Shown here one piece after another: positions 8,584 to 18,100 of a stretch of 55,892 nucleotides of DNA; position 1 is the stretch's first letter; each line of letters opens with the position of its first letter. Below the pieces are notes generated by a model. That model saw only the letters and a program-made list of their open reading frames with translations, had not been told where the DNA came from and searched no databases. This stretch comes from Acidobacteriota bacterium (GTDB lineage: Bacteria > Acidobacteriota > Thermoanaerobaculia > Thermoanaerobaculales > Sulfomarinibacteraceae), in the NCBI GenBank assembly GCA_013152895.1, contig JAADFN010000032.1:1-55892 (forward strand). Direction: 5' to 3'. A program made the translations under genes and the position numbers.

Positions 8584-9792
8584 TCAGACCAGATCGCGGG
8601 GGGCCTCGGGAGGTTTGACCGGGACGTAGAAGCCCGACGAATCATCGGGTCCCTTGATGGGCGCTATGGCACGAAGAACGAGTCTCACGAGGTCGCTTTG
8701 GCGCCCGGCGCCGGTCTTGCGGAAGATGTTCGAGAGCTGGGAATGCACCGTGTTTCTCGAAAGACCGAGCGTGTTGGCCGCTTCGGTCAGGTTCTTCCCG
8801 GCAAGAAGCTCCATGACGAGCCGCACTTCGGCCCCGGTGAGGCCAAAGAGGTCCCGCACGAGATGGTCGACGGGAGTGTGGAATCTCTCCGGATCCGTGA
8901 TGAACAGGATGGCGATGATGGAGCCTTCCGTCATGGGCTGGCAGCTTCGAGGAAGCGGGAGAACAACGACCTGGTAGTCGGATCGGCCCGACGGCCTGGG
9001 GAGCCGGAGAGCTCTTCCCGCGGGTTGCTCCGCTCGCGACCGGGTTCCGCTCGCCTCGCGGATAGTGGCTCGAAGCGTCGTGGTATCGCTGTGGCTGGCT
9101 GCGGCGGGTCCGTCCTCGCGGATGGTGAACCCGTCGTTGTTCCTGCTGATGCGGCGTGCCTCGCGGTTGACCAGCAAGGGACGGCCCTGCCCATCCATCA
9201 GAACGACGCCCGTGGCCATGCGATCGAGGGCGCCAGCCGTGACGTCCGACAGTCGCTCCGCTCGCAGGATTCGGCGTTGAACGGTGACCGCCCGGGCCAT
9301 GTGGGGAAACAGCTCGCGGAGGGTCTGACGCTCCAGCTCCGTGAACGGCGTAGAATCCGTCCCGCGGGCGATCCAGAGAGCCGCGTACAGATCTCGTTCT
9401 GCGAGGAACGCCGCTCCCGCGGCCTCGACGAGCCCCGCAGGCTGCAAGAGGCGCTGAAAAACCGTGGATTTCAGGAACTCCCGTCCCCGAAAGACGACCC
9501 TGGTTGAGAGAACCATCTTGAGAGGGCGGCGCCGTGCCTCCATGACGAGCTCATCGCCGTTCATGTGGCGCTCGTTATACGCGCTGACGACCTCTTCCGG
9601 GAATCCTGTGAATGCGCTGATCCGAACCGTGTTCGTGAGGGGGTCGGTGCAGTGCAGCCATACGGCAGCCGATCCAAGGATCTCCCGCATTGCCACCAAC
9701 GCCTCGTTCCAACGGCCGGGCTTCGTTGCGGCCTCGTAGATGAGCGGGATGACCGAGGCGATCTCGGCGGCATCGTTCATGCGAACCACCAT
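8584..9792 (-). CDS. LuxR-family transcriptional regulator
   Basis: The 402-aa product ends in a GerE/LuxR helix-turn-helix: FGLTGAEVRLVMELLAGKNLTEAANTLGLSRNTVHSQLSNIFRKTGAG. The N-terminal ~300 residues look like a GAF/PAS-type sensing region rather than a receiver or an acyl-homoserine-lactone domain. I see no ligand-specific motif. The start at 9792 has GAGGGAGAA upstream; a second ATG lies four codons in. It lies upstream of, and on the same strand as, the propeller/peptidase operon. It is the natural candidate to bind the shared 21-bp elements, though this is inferred only from position. Confidence 0.85.
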   Translation of the reverse strand: MVVRMNDAAEIASVIPLIYEAATKPGRWNEALVAMREILGSAAVWLHCTDPLTNTVRISAFTGFPEEVVSAYNERHMNGDELVMEARRRPLKMVLSTRVVFRGREFLKSTVFQRLLQPAGLVEAAGAAFLAERDLYAALWIARGTDSTPFTELERQTLRELFPHMARAVTVQRRILRAERLSDVTAGALDRMATGVVLMDGQGRPLLVNREARRISRNNDGFTIREDGPAAASHSDTTTLRATIREASGTRSRAEQPAGRALRLPRPSGRSDYQVVVLPLPRSCQPMTEGSIIAILFITDPERFHTPVDHLVRDLFGLTGAEVRLVMELLAGKNLTEAANTLGLSRNTVHSQLSNIFRKTGAGRQSDLVRLVLRAIAPIKGPDDSSGFYVPVKPPEAPRDLV

Positions 9793-10157
9793 GGCGGGGG
9801 TTCTCCCTCACACGGGCGTGCCCGTACATCCCGAGACCGCTCACGGGGGCGAAGGAGACGTGAAGTTGAATTCTGGTTCTCACGCCAACTCATCCACGGC
9901 CTTTGTCGTCCACCGAGCATATCTCCTATCTCCTCCCGGTCCCTCCAGCTCCGATGCGCCCGCCGGGCTCGCTGAGGCGTTCGTCTCCGAGCCACAATCT
10001 TTGATCACGCCTATATGAATCCATGTTACTCAACCTGAGACACTCGCGTCAATACGACGTGATCTTCGACACACAAACAGGGTGCACAACGAGGGGAAGC
10101 GGACGCCGGGGAGGCGGCCGAGCCTGCCAACGACGATTCCTGTGCAACCCAGCAACA

Positions 10158-10203
10158 GTGGAATCATCCCCAACTCGCGGGCGGGGCTGTGGAACAATCC
10201 CCA
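10158..10203 (+). promoter_or_regulatory. Paired activator-type sites, 31 bp apart
   Basis: GTGGAATCATCCCCA (10158-10172) and GTGGAACAATCCCCA (10189-10203) are 13/15 identical to each other and lie exactly 31 bp, or three helical turns, apart. They end 75 bp before the -24 box of a sigma-54 promoter, a usual place for enhancer sites. The same motif and spacing recur at 18382 and 24751. I propose they bind the NtrC-type regulator encoded at 20108. Confidence 0.65.
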
Positions 10204-10277
10204 CACACCACCCCTGGTGCAGCTGCACAATCCAGCGTTGCCGGCGCCGTTGCGGCTTTCACAACCTTGAAGACGGT

Positions 10278-10293
10278 TGGCACGGTTCTTGTA
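10278..10293 (+). promoter_or_regulatory. Sigma-54 promoter of pentaheme gene
   Basis: TGGCACGGTTCTTGTA matches the -24/-12 consensus TGGCACG-N4-TTGCW except for T in place of C in the -12 GC. The spacing of ten bases between the GG and GT pairs is correct. The gene start lies about 60 bp downstream. Confidence 0.65.
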
Positions 10294-10355
10294 TTTCTAA
10301 TGAACGCTGTGTGGGTGCGAGCACTGAACATCCGAAAACCGGGGAGGTGAGAACA

Positions 10356-11084
10356 TTGTCACATTCCAGAGCGAGGCATCTGGTTCCGGTCCGGCTGGTA
10401 GGGATTCTTGGGGCGCTCGTTGTCGTGGCATCCGCCGGCGTCGTCATCGGTGCCAGCATCATCGGTTCAAAACACGATCTCTCCACGACGGGTGGCGACC
10501 CATACTCCGACCGGGTCTGCGTTTTCTGCCACACTCCTCACCACGCCAACGACACCCTGCCCATTCAGGCGCCGTTGTGGAACCGGTTCATCGACACCAA
10601 CGAGACCTTTACCGTGTACACAAGCCCGACCATGGACACCACTCCGGGCAATCCAAATACGACGGTTTCCATGCTGTGCCTCGGCTGCCACGACGGGACC
10701 AATGGCACGGCGGTGGTCAACGGCATCACCGGGAGCACCAAGCACGACCTGATCAATGCGCCCGGCCCGGGGGGGATCCCGGACACGACGTCGGAGCCCA
10801 ACTGTCGGCGCTGTCACGGCCAGATGTACGGCGACCCGCCGGCGGTCTGGCAGGGAACGGATCTTTCCAACGACCATCCTATCGCCATGACCTACCCCAC
10901 CTCGGCGCAGGATCCAATGTTCAACACGCCGCCAGATCTCAATACCGGATGGGCTCTGGTTCCCCTCTACAACGGGAAGGTGGAGTGTCCGACCTGCCAC
11001 GATGTCCACAATCCGGCCAATACGCCTTTCCTCCGCATGCCGAACGATGGCAGTCAGCTCTGTGTCACCTGCCACATCAAGTGA
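10356..11084 (+). CDS. Pentaheme c-type cytochrome, filament-cytochrome-like
   Basis: The 242-aa exported protein has five CXXCH motifs (CVFCH, CLGCH, CRRCH, CPTCH, CVTCH). It shares a framework with the tetraheme proteins at 25253 and 29814: GSKHDLS near the mature start, CVFCHTPHH, PLW, CLGCHDGT, NDHPI, CPTCHDVHN and a terminal CVTCHIK. The CRRCH between the second and third framework haems is extra. No ATG fits; the TTG at 10356 follows GGGGAGGTGA at good spacing and gives a signal peptide, so I chose it. The function is probably periplasmic or extracellular electron transfer. The end overlaps the convergent HD-GYP gene by eight bases. Confidence 0.85.
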   Translation: MSHSRARHLVPVRLVGILGALVVVASAGVVIGASIIGSKHDLSTTGGDPYSDRVCVFCHTPHHANDTLPIQAPLWNRFIDTNETFTVYTSPTMDTTPGNPNTTVSMLCLGCHDGTNGTAVVNGITGSTKHDLINAPGPGGIPDTTSEPNCRRCHGQMYGDPPAVWQGTDLSNDHPIAMTYPTSAQDPMFNTPPDLNTGWALVPLYNGKVECPTCHDVHNPANTPFLRMPNDGSQLCVTCHIK

Positions 11085-12249
11085 TGATCTCGCGAAGCGG
11101 CTGGGCGGCGGGAAAGAGGTGCGCGACGCCAACGGTTGTTACCGTGAGGGTGAGCGCCTCTGCTATCCGCGGATCGAACTGGCTGCCCGCGCACGCCTCG
11201 ATCTCGGCCAGCGCTTCCTCGATCGTGCGACCCATCCGGTACGGCCGCGGCATCAGCATGGCGTCCAGGGCATCGGCCACCGCGATGATTCGGCTGTGAA
11301 GCGGAATCTCCTCGCCCCGCAGGCCGTCCGGATAGCCGCCGCCGCCGAAGCGCTCGTGGTGTCCCCGCACCACCGGCGCAAGGTCCGAAACCAGCGGGAT
11401 TTCCTCGAGCATCTCTGCTCCCACGACGGGATGTTGCTGGATCCGCAATCGTTCCGCCGCATCCAACGGCCCTGGCTTGCCGAGCACGCTCTCGGGGACA
11501 CCGATCTTGCCGATGTCATGAAGTGATGCGGCAACTTCCAGGCGCTCCAGGGGCGGGCGTTCGATTCCGAGTGTGCGCCCGATGTGGTGACACATATGTG
11601 CGACTCTCGCGGAGTGTCCCCGCGTCACGGCGTCCTTGGCCTCGAGCGCCGTGGCGAGCCCACGGATGATTCCCAGGTAGTTTCGCGCCTCCGCCTCACG
11701 GTAACGCCGGCAGCGCAGGCCCAGGGCCAGGTTCGTCGCGAGCGCCTCGATCACCAGCAAGTCCTCGGCCGCGAAAGCGTTGACCTCGGGGCTTGCCAGC
11801 GTCAGCACGCCAAGAAGCTCACCGTCGTGTTCGATGGGTACGCTGGCCGCGGACAGGCGACGGTACCCGAGAACCGACACCGGGCCGAAACGGCCGTCGG
11901 CCTCCACGTCGTTGACGACGACCATCTGGCGGGTGGTGGCCACCCATCCGGACAGCCCCTCGTGCAACCCGATGGTCGGCACATCGGGGAAGCACCCCGA
12001 AAGTCCCTGGCTCGCCATGAGCTCGAGAGCATTCCCCCCTGGCCTGAGTATGAAGAGCAGGCCAACGGGGCAGCCGATCTGAATGCAGGAGCTGGCAAGC
12101 GCCCGTTCGTAGGCCCTCGCCCCTTGCTCCAGGAGATGGTGGCCGGCCACGACCACCGAACGAAGCCGCCCGAGGGCGGTGCCGGTCGGTGCGTCTTCCT
12201 CCGGCGTTACAGCATTCCAAAACGCCTCGGCCTGCGAACTTTTTCCCAC
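11077..12249 (-). CDS. GAF-HD-GYP protein, probable cyclic-di-GMP phosphodiesterase
   Basis: The 390-aa product has a GAF domain at about residues 50-200 (EGLSGWVATTRQMVVVNDVE). An HD-GYP domain follows with the metal-binding HDIGKIG, the signature HHERFGGGGYPDG, and IAVADALDAM. HD-GYP proteins with these residues hydrolyse cyclic-di-GMP; the ligand of the GAF domain is unknown. The GTG start at 12249 follows GGGAGGGGA; further in-frame upstream codons exist. It ends by overlapping the pentaheme gene. Its place beside surface cytochromes suggests a link between second-messenger state and surface electron transfer, which is inference. Confidence 0.85.
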   Translation of the reverse strand: MGKSSQAEAFWNAVTPEEDAPTGTALGRLRSVVVAGHHLLEQGARAYERALASSCIQIGCPVGLLFILRPGGNALELMASQGLSGCFPDVPTIGLHEGLSGWVATTRQMVVVNDVEADGRFGPVSVLGYRRLSAASVPIEHDGELLGVLTLASPEVNAFAAEDLLVIEALATNLALGLRCRRYREAEARNYLGIIRGLATALEAKDAVTRGHSARVAHMCHHIGRTLGIERPPLERLEVAASLHDIGKIGVPESVLGKPGPLDAAERLRIQQHPVVGAEMLEEIPLVSDLAPVVRGHHERFGGGGYPDGLRGEEIPLHSRIIAVADALDAMLMPRPYRMGRTIEEALAEIEACAGSQFDPRIAEALTLTVTTVGVAHLFPAAQPLREIIT

Positions 12250-12332
12250 TACTCCCCTCCCGGGTGGTTGAAGATCCGCAGATGCGCCCTGTCTCCACCC
12301 TGTCTCCACGTCATAGCAGGAATCATGCCGGG

Positions 12333-15161
12333 TCAATGGCAACCACTCACCGTCGCACAGGAGAACCTCCTGTAATTCCGGCTGTTCGAGATGCTCCAGG
12401 AGTTAATCCGCGCCGTGTTCCCCCCGGCGTTGTAAGGGGCCGGATCGGACGTCAGGACGATGAGCGCCTTGCGGTGCCAGCCGTGGGGTACCGCGGAGTG
12501 ACACCACGCGCACTTGAAGGTATTGGGAAACGCCGCGGAGTGGGTCCCGTGCAGGTTGATATACCCTCCCATCCACCGGGAGAAACCGGTCTGGCCGGTG
12601 CTGCTGCTCTTTCCGGCATAGGTCTTGTAATCGTGACACTCGAAGCACAGGCCGTTGGGAGTGTTGATCCCGCTGCTCGCATCCCAGGGCTTTTTGAGCA
12701 CCGGTGCGTTCGCCGAACCGTGCGGGCCCTGGACGCCCGAAGAATCGTCGTTCCCGTGGCAGTCGGAGCACACCATGGGCGAGCTCTTGGTCCATGGCGA
12801 GCCCGCGACAAAGGTCATGTAACGGCTCGTGCTGTTGGTACGCGGCGTGTTGTTGGCCGTGGTCCAGTCAGGGGGTTGCGTCGCCGTCTGGTCAGTCATG
12901 ACCCAGTGGTAGGCGTCGTTATTGACGTTGAACTCCAGCGCCTGGTCGGTTTCGCCCGTCGGCAGCGAGGTTCCATAGGCAAAGGAGCTGTGGCACTTCA
13001 AGCAGATCTGGTACTCCGCCGACGCGGCCGCCGGGTGCGAGGTGAAATTCGCGGAGGTGAAAACGGACCACTCGTTTGGAAGAGAGGCCACGCCGACCCC
13101 CGTGGCGCCCGTCAGGGCTCCGGCCAGACCCGCCGAAGCCGGAGTGTGCAGGCCGGCCTGCGCCCGGTGCGTGTCGTGGCAGTCGAGGCAATTGACGTGC
13201 CGGTTCGCCCCGGAGAAGGTCCCGTCGTTGAAGGTCGCCCCTTCCTCGGCCACGGTATTGTGGACGGAATCGGCCTCCACCGGGTGGCTCGATGCCTTGG
13301 CGATCACGGTCGCCACGTCCTTCCCCGAAAGGTTGACTCCCGTGGTCCCGTTTCCGTGACAGTTGTAACAGATGAAGTCGGAGGCGTTTCCTGCTGGGTT
13401 GATCGATCCCGAAAGTAGATCTGGATAGTCGGAGAAGTGGACGGCCCCGAACGGGCTGGAAGAGGCATCCGGTCTGCCGTCGCCACGATCCGCGTGGCAC
13501 TTGGTGCAGTTGCGTTTGAACGTGGAGCCGTCGTGAATCGTGTAGGTCCACGTACCGTAGGCGTTGGAAGTGTAGTTGTGGGCCGAGGCGCTGAAGGCCG
13601 TCTTGTCGATGGTAGGCCTCCCCGAAGCCACGGCGTTCTTGTGGCAGGAGACGCACATCCCGCCGTTGGCTTGGCTGGCGTCAAAATCCGTCTGGGCAGG
13701 CGTCCCGGAGATGATCTCGCCGTTGACGTTCCGGCCCACCGCCCGGCTCGCCTGGGTCGAGGCATCCTGATGGACGTTGTAGTTGTGTGTGGTTCCACCG
13801 GGCGTGTTGTGCACGTGATCCGGGTGGCACATGTTGACGCAGGAACGATCGGCGGGCGCCACCGCCGAGAGCGGCGCCGTCCAGGCGACACCGCTGTCTG
13901 TGAAGCTGTCGTTGACACCCAGCACGGAGCCAATGGAATGCCGGCTGGTCTTGGCCGTCGTGCCATTCATGCCCTCCCAGATCGTCGCGTGGCACCCTGC
14001 GCAGTTTGTGCCGCCCTTGCTCTCCGTGGCTGCGAAGCCCCGATTGTGGGGATGGCAGTTGACGCAGCGCGTGCCAGCATTGTGGGTGTGATTGCCACTG
14101 GCGTTGTTCCGGTGGTACTTGGTTCGTGTATGACAGGCTTCGCAAATGCCGTCATCGTAAGGAGCCGGCGTCGGAGAGGTGACCCCGAGGTAGCTCCGGT
14201 TCGGATTCGTTCCCCCGGTCCTGTCGTCCTCCCAGAACGTGATGTCCTTGGGACCGCTCGAGGGCGTCTCGATCGTTCCCCGGATCAGGTAGATGTTGAG
14301 CGTCCTGTGGGGCGTATGGCAGGTGAGACAGTCCACGGCCCAGTTGCCGTACTTGGTCCCCGTGAATTGGCTCGAATGGGTCGCCAGGTTGTGGCAGTCC
14401 ACGCAGAGCTCGGAGCCATTCGTACGCCGGAGGAGCTGCCCGCTGCCCGCCGGCCGCGTCCCATTGTTTCTCACCGAGACGCCCCGGACCGCGCGGGCGA
14501 CGTTGCCCGCTGCATCGGTGACCTCGACGGTGATCTCGTGCCAACCCCGCGCCAGGGCCGTCAGGTCAACGTTGAACTCCCATACCGAGCAGTTGGTTCC
14601 GCAGTCGTAGTTGGAGTTGACGGTCGCCGTCGTCGATGGTGCTCCCCCATCCACGTACCAGGCGAGCGGCGTGGCCGCAAGACCCCCCTCATCCCACACC
14701 TGGACCTTGACCCGCTCCGTGCCGCCGACCACCGCCCCCTGCGCGGGCACGAGGATGAGGACCGTCGGCGCGACGGTGTCCGCGCCACACGAGGGAAGGG
14801 TGAACGGCCCCAGCACCTCGGGGTTCGAACCGGAGACACCATCGGGATCGCTGAATGTCACGCGTACCCAGTAGCTCTGGCCCGCGGTCAGGCCGGGAAC
14901 CAGACACTGGCGCGGAGAGCCGCCGGAAAGTGCGCTACAGGCCACCGTTCCGGGCCAGCTATTCGCCGTGTTGTACTCCACCTGCGTGGCGCCATCACCG
15001 TTGTCGTCTCCCGTGAATCTGGACGTCACCGTCAACTCCGAGCAGGAAGACACCAGAACGTCGGACCCGACGACAACCGTATTGTTGCCAGCGAACGCGA
15101 TCATGGGAACAGCCAGGATCATGGCGAGGAACGGTCCCGTCAACGTACGTCGAAGCATCAT
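12333..15161 (-). CDS. Exported ~15-heme c-type cytochrome with Ig-like N-terminal region
   Basis: The 942-aa product has a signal peptide (LTGPFLAMILAVPMIAFA). About 250 residues of fibronectin/Ig-like sequence follow (SYWVRVTFSDPDG, WHEITVEVTDAAGN). Then come 13 CXXCH motifs, from CVDCH to CAWCH. Two variant motifs are present: CVNMCH (CX3CH) in the middle and CATVSGCH (CX5CH), which forms the last residues of the protein. Similar odd spacings are known in Geobacter-type multihaem proteins. The ATG at 15161 overlaps the stop of the upstream fusion gene (ATGA), indicating a two-gene operon. It is probably an outer-surface electron carrier. Confidence 0.85.
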   Translation of the reverse strand: MMLRRTLTGPFLAMILAVPMIAFAGNNTVVVGSDVLVSSCSELTVTSRFTGDDNGDGATQVEYNTANSWPGTVACSALSGGSPRQCLVPGLTAGQSYWVRVTFSDPDGVSGSNPEVLGPFTLPSCGADTVAPTVLILVPAQGAVVGGTERVKVQVWDEGGLAATPLAWYVDGGAPSTTATVNSNYDCGTNCSVWEFNVDLTALARGWHEITVEVTDAAGNVARAVRGVSVRNNGTRPAGSGQLLRRTNGSELCVDCHNLATHSSQFTGTKYGNWAVDCLTCHTPHRTLNIYLIRGTIETPSSGPKDITFWEDDRTGGTNPNRSYLGVTSPTPAPYDDGICEACHTRTKYHRNNASGNHTHNAGTRCVNCHPHNRGFAATESKGGTNCAGCHATIWEGMNGTTAKTSRHSIGSVLGVNDSFTDSGVAWTAPLSAVAPADRSCVNMCHPDHVHNTPGGTTHNYNVHQDASTQASRAVGRNVNGEIISGTPAQTDFDASQANGGMCVSCHKNAVASGRPTIDKTAFSASAHNYTSNAYGTWTYTIHDGSTFKRNCTKCHADRGDGRPDASSSPFGAVHFSDYPDLLSGSINPAGNASDFICYNCHGNGTTGVNLSGKDVATVIAKASSHPVEADSVHNTVAEEGATFNDGTFSGANRHVNCLDCHDTHRAQAGLHTPASAGLAGALTGATGVGVASLPNEWSVFTSANFTSHPAAASAEYQICLKCHSSFAYGTSLPTGETDQALEFNVNNDAYHWVMTDQTATQPPDWTTANNTPRTNSTSRYMTFVAGSPWTKSSPMVCSDCHGNDDSSGVQGPHGSANAPVLKKPWDASSGINTPNGLCFECHDYKTYAGKSSSTGQTGFSRWMGGYINLHGTHSAAFPNTFKCAWCHSAVPHGWHRKALIVLTSDPAPYNAGGNTARINSWSISNSRNYRRFSCATVSGCH

Positions 15162-18100
15162 GGCCCGTCCTCCGTGAAGGTATTGCTGTCGGCGTAATGA
15201 ACCCCGTGGCACGTCAGGCACTGGACACGGCCCCCGGCATCCAGGCGAAGGTTATCGGAGCTCACACCGTCCCCTCCGCCTCCCCCCTGGACGGCGCCGT
15301 TCCCGTCGAGGGGCACCGAGCGGTCGTATCCCCGCCCGTTGGCATTGAGGGCCACGCCGACCGGATGACTCTTCCATTTCCAGTCGAAGACCTCAACCTC
15401 GTTGTAATCCATGGTCCAGAGGGAATGACAGTCACGACAGAACTTGTCGCCGCTGGTATTGTCGCCCTGATCCAGGGGCGCGCGGAGGAAGGGATACGAC
15501 GCCGAAAACCGCCAGCGCTCTCCCAGGACGAAGGTCCCACCGGAGAAGGTTACCGTCAGGCCGTTGTCCAGGGGGACGCCGGTGCCGATGTCCGCTTCAC
15601 CGGCCCAGGTGGAGCCGCCGTCCTTGGAGTACCGAAAGTGGGCATTGGCGATGGTGATCTCGATCAGGTAGGACGAGCCCCCCGCACCGGTGTACGTCCC
15701 GCCCACGGTAACCTGCCCCGTACTGCCCAGGGAGGTGATGCGTTCCGGCGGTGACACGCGGAGTTGGCCGCGGTTGCTGGCCCTGGCCTTGTGCTGATCG
15801 TGGCATGTGGAGCAGACGACGTTGCCATTCATGATCCGTTTGACCATCTCGGGATTTGTTGGCATCTGGGCGCCCCACTGGGACGCATCGACCGGAACAT
15901 CGAAACGGTGCGTCGTTCCCGCCTGGCCCGGCACGGCCCTGTCCGACGAGTTGATGGGCAGAGCGGACGCAAGCCCGCCGGGGCTGTGACATGACTGACA
16001 GAGGTTAACGTTCCCGGCCGAGGTCGTCAGCGAGCCGCCCGCCGCATGGTGCCCCGTGTGGCATGAGGCGCAGTCGATGCCGAAGTACCAGTGAGGCGGG
16101 TCCACGGCCTGGACGGTCGCGGTCCCGGCGAGAAAGACGCCGATGAACACCAAGACCAGCGTGCGGCGCCGGAGAGCTGCCCACCCGGCAAGAGCGAGCA
16201 GCATCGCCATGAGGGCAAGGCCCCAGGGACCCACGGTGGGGATGCTTGCCGCCTGTCCGCCTTCGCCCGAGAGCGTGGCCGTCACCGGACCACCGGACGA
16301 CGTGCTCTCGACGGTCAGAGTCGCTTCCATGTGGCCCGTGGCATCCGGTGAGAACCGGACCTCCAGGGTGCAGGACTCCCCCGGCCCGATGGTGGCGCCG
16401 GTACACGGGTCGGCGACGAGAACGAACTGGGCGGCGTCCTCACCACCGATCTGAACGCTCGTCACGTCCAGAAAACCACCGCCGGCGTTGGAGAGCGTCA
16501 GGGTCCCCGGACCGCTGCTGTGACCCACAGCTACCGTTCCGAAATCCAGGCTGCCTGGCGACAGCTGCGCCAGGGCCGCGGGCGCCGCGATACCCCTCGC
16601 CTGAAGCGCGACCGTCTGGGAACCCTCTCCGCTGCACTGGAAGCTCAGGTCTCCCGCCACCCGGCCGGACCGGACCGGATCGAAAACAACCGTGGCGGTG
16701 CAGCTTTCACCGGGCGCAAGTCCATCGCCGCAGGTGGTCTGCGTCTCGAAGGCGGCGGGCCAATGGATACCGTAGATCCCCACGGGGACAGGACCCGTAT
16801 TGGTCAACTTGACAACGCGGGGTTCGCTCGTCTGTCCCACGGTGACATCTCCAAAGTCAAGAAGCGCCGGACTGGCTTCGGCCTGGGGAACCTCGGCTTC
16901 GGTGCCATCGAGCCGGAAGATCTGGACGCTGGAGGAATTGACAGAAGCTATCGCGAGACGTGGCGGGTTCTCCAGCACGGCAAGCCCCATGGGAGTGTGA
17001 AAACGCCCGGACTCGTCCCCGTACGTCCCCAGGCTTTCCCGGAAGCTGCCGTCGGCGTTGAAGGTCTGGATCCAGCTCTGGAAGGCGTCGGAAACGTACA
17101 GCACGTTCCCCGGTCCCACGGCGACACCGGCGGCCCGCGTCAGCTCTCCTTGACCATTGCCGAGGGAAGAAATGCTCTTGAGAAAGTTCCCCGCAGGATC
17201 GAAAACGAGGACCTGGCCGAGCACGGCGTCAGCCACCAGAACCTCTCCCGCGGGCGACCAGGCCAGCGCCACCGGTTCGCGAAATTCGCCGGAATTCTTC
17301 CCGCGCCGGCCGAAGGTGGCGGTAACGGTGCCCGACCCGTCGAAGGAAACCACCCGGCCAGTGGCGCCGTACAGGACCCAGATCCGATGGCCGGCCTGGT
17401 CGATCGCCACGTCGGTGACGGGACCGAGGGGAGCCCCAGGATCGAGACTACTCAGGATGCTGCCCGTGGCGGACAGCAGAAGCAGTCCTGTCCGGGTTCC
17501 CACCACGAGCCGGCCGAGCCAGTCCCCGGCCACGGAGGTGACGCCAGGGACCCGAACGGTTCCCAGAAACTCGCCCGTAACCGGGTTCACGAAATCCAGC
17601 CCGTCCACGGCCGCATCTGTCACCGCAAGGTCGCCCCACTCGTTGACACCGACGTCGAACGGAGCGGCCAGACCGCTGTCCAACGCCGTCTCCGCTACGG
17701 CGTTCGAGATGGTGAAATCCAACGTCTTGGAGGAGCTGTTGCCGCTTGGATCGCTGGCGGTGCACGTGACGGTTTCCCGTCCCGGAGCGGCCGGCGCGTG
17801 ATACGTGGCGGCGCCGCCGGAGCCGGGCGACACCGTGCCAAGGGCCGCAGACCAGCTGAAGGTAACGGGATCCCCCTGCGGATCTACCGCAGTCGCCTGC
17901 AACTGGGCGTTGCCGTCGACCAGAACCGGGTCATGGTCGACGGTCAGCGAGGTGATCACCGGCTCCTGGCCGGCGGTTGCGCTCACCTTGATCACGACCT
18001 GGGCGCTGGTGGTCTGACGGCCCCCGCACAAGGAGGTTCCGCTGTCAGCGAGTGTGATCGTCACGGTGACCGTTCCCTCCGTGGACGGCGCCCTCCAGAC

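Larger units (their letters stand above)
9793..10355. other. Divergent intergenic region of LuxR and pentaheme genes
   Basis: This 563-bp stretch has no supported gene; the ORF at 10023 is only an open frame running into the cytochrome. It contains the paired sites at 10158-10203 and the sigma-54 promoter at 10278, both described separately. Confidence 0.6.

Noticed and set aside
13437-15197. 586-aa plus-strand ORF opposite the ~15-heme gene
   Set aside because: The CXXCH series and signal peptide on the minus strand are decisive; this frame has only low-complexity Arg/Gly/Val sequence. The same applies to 16520-18466.
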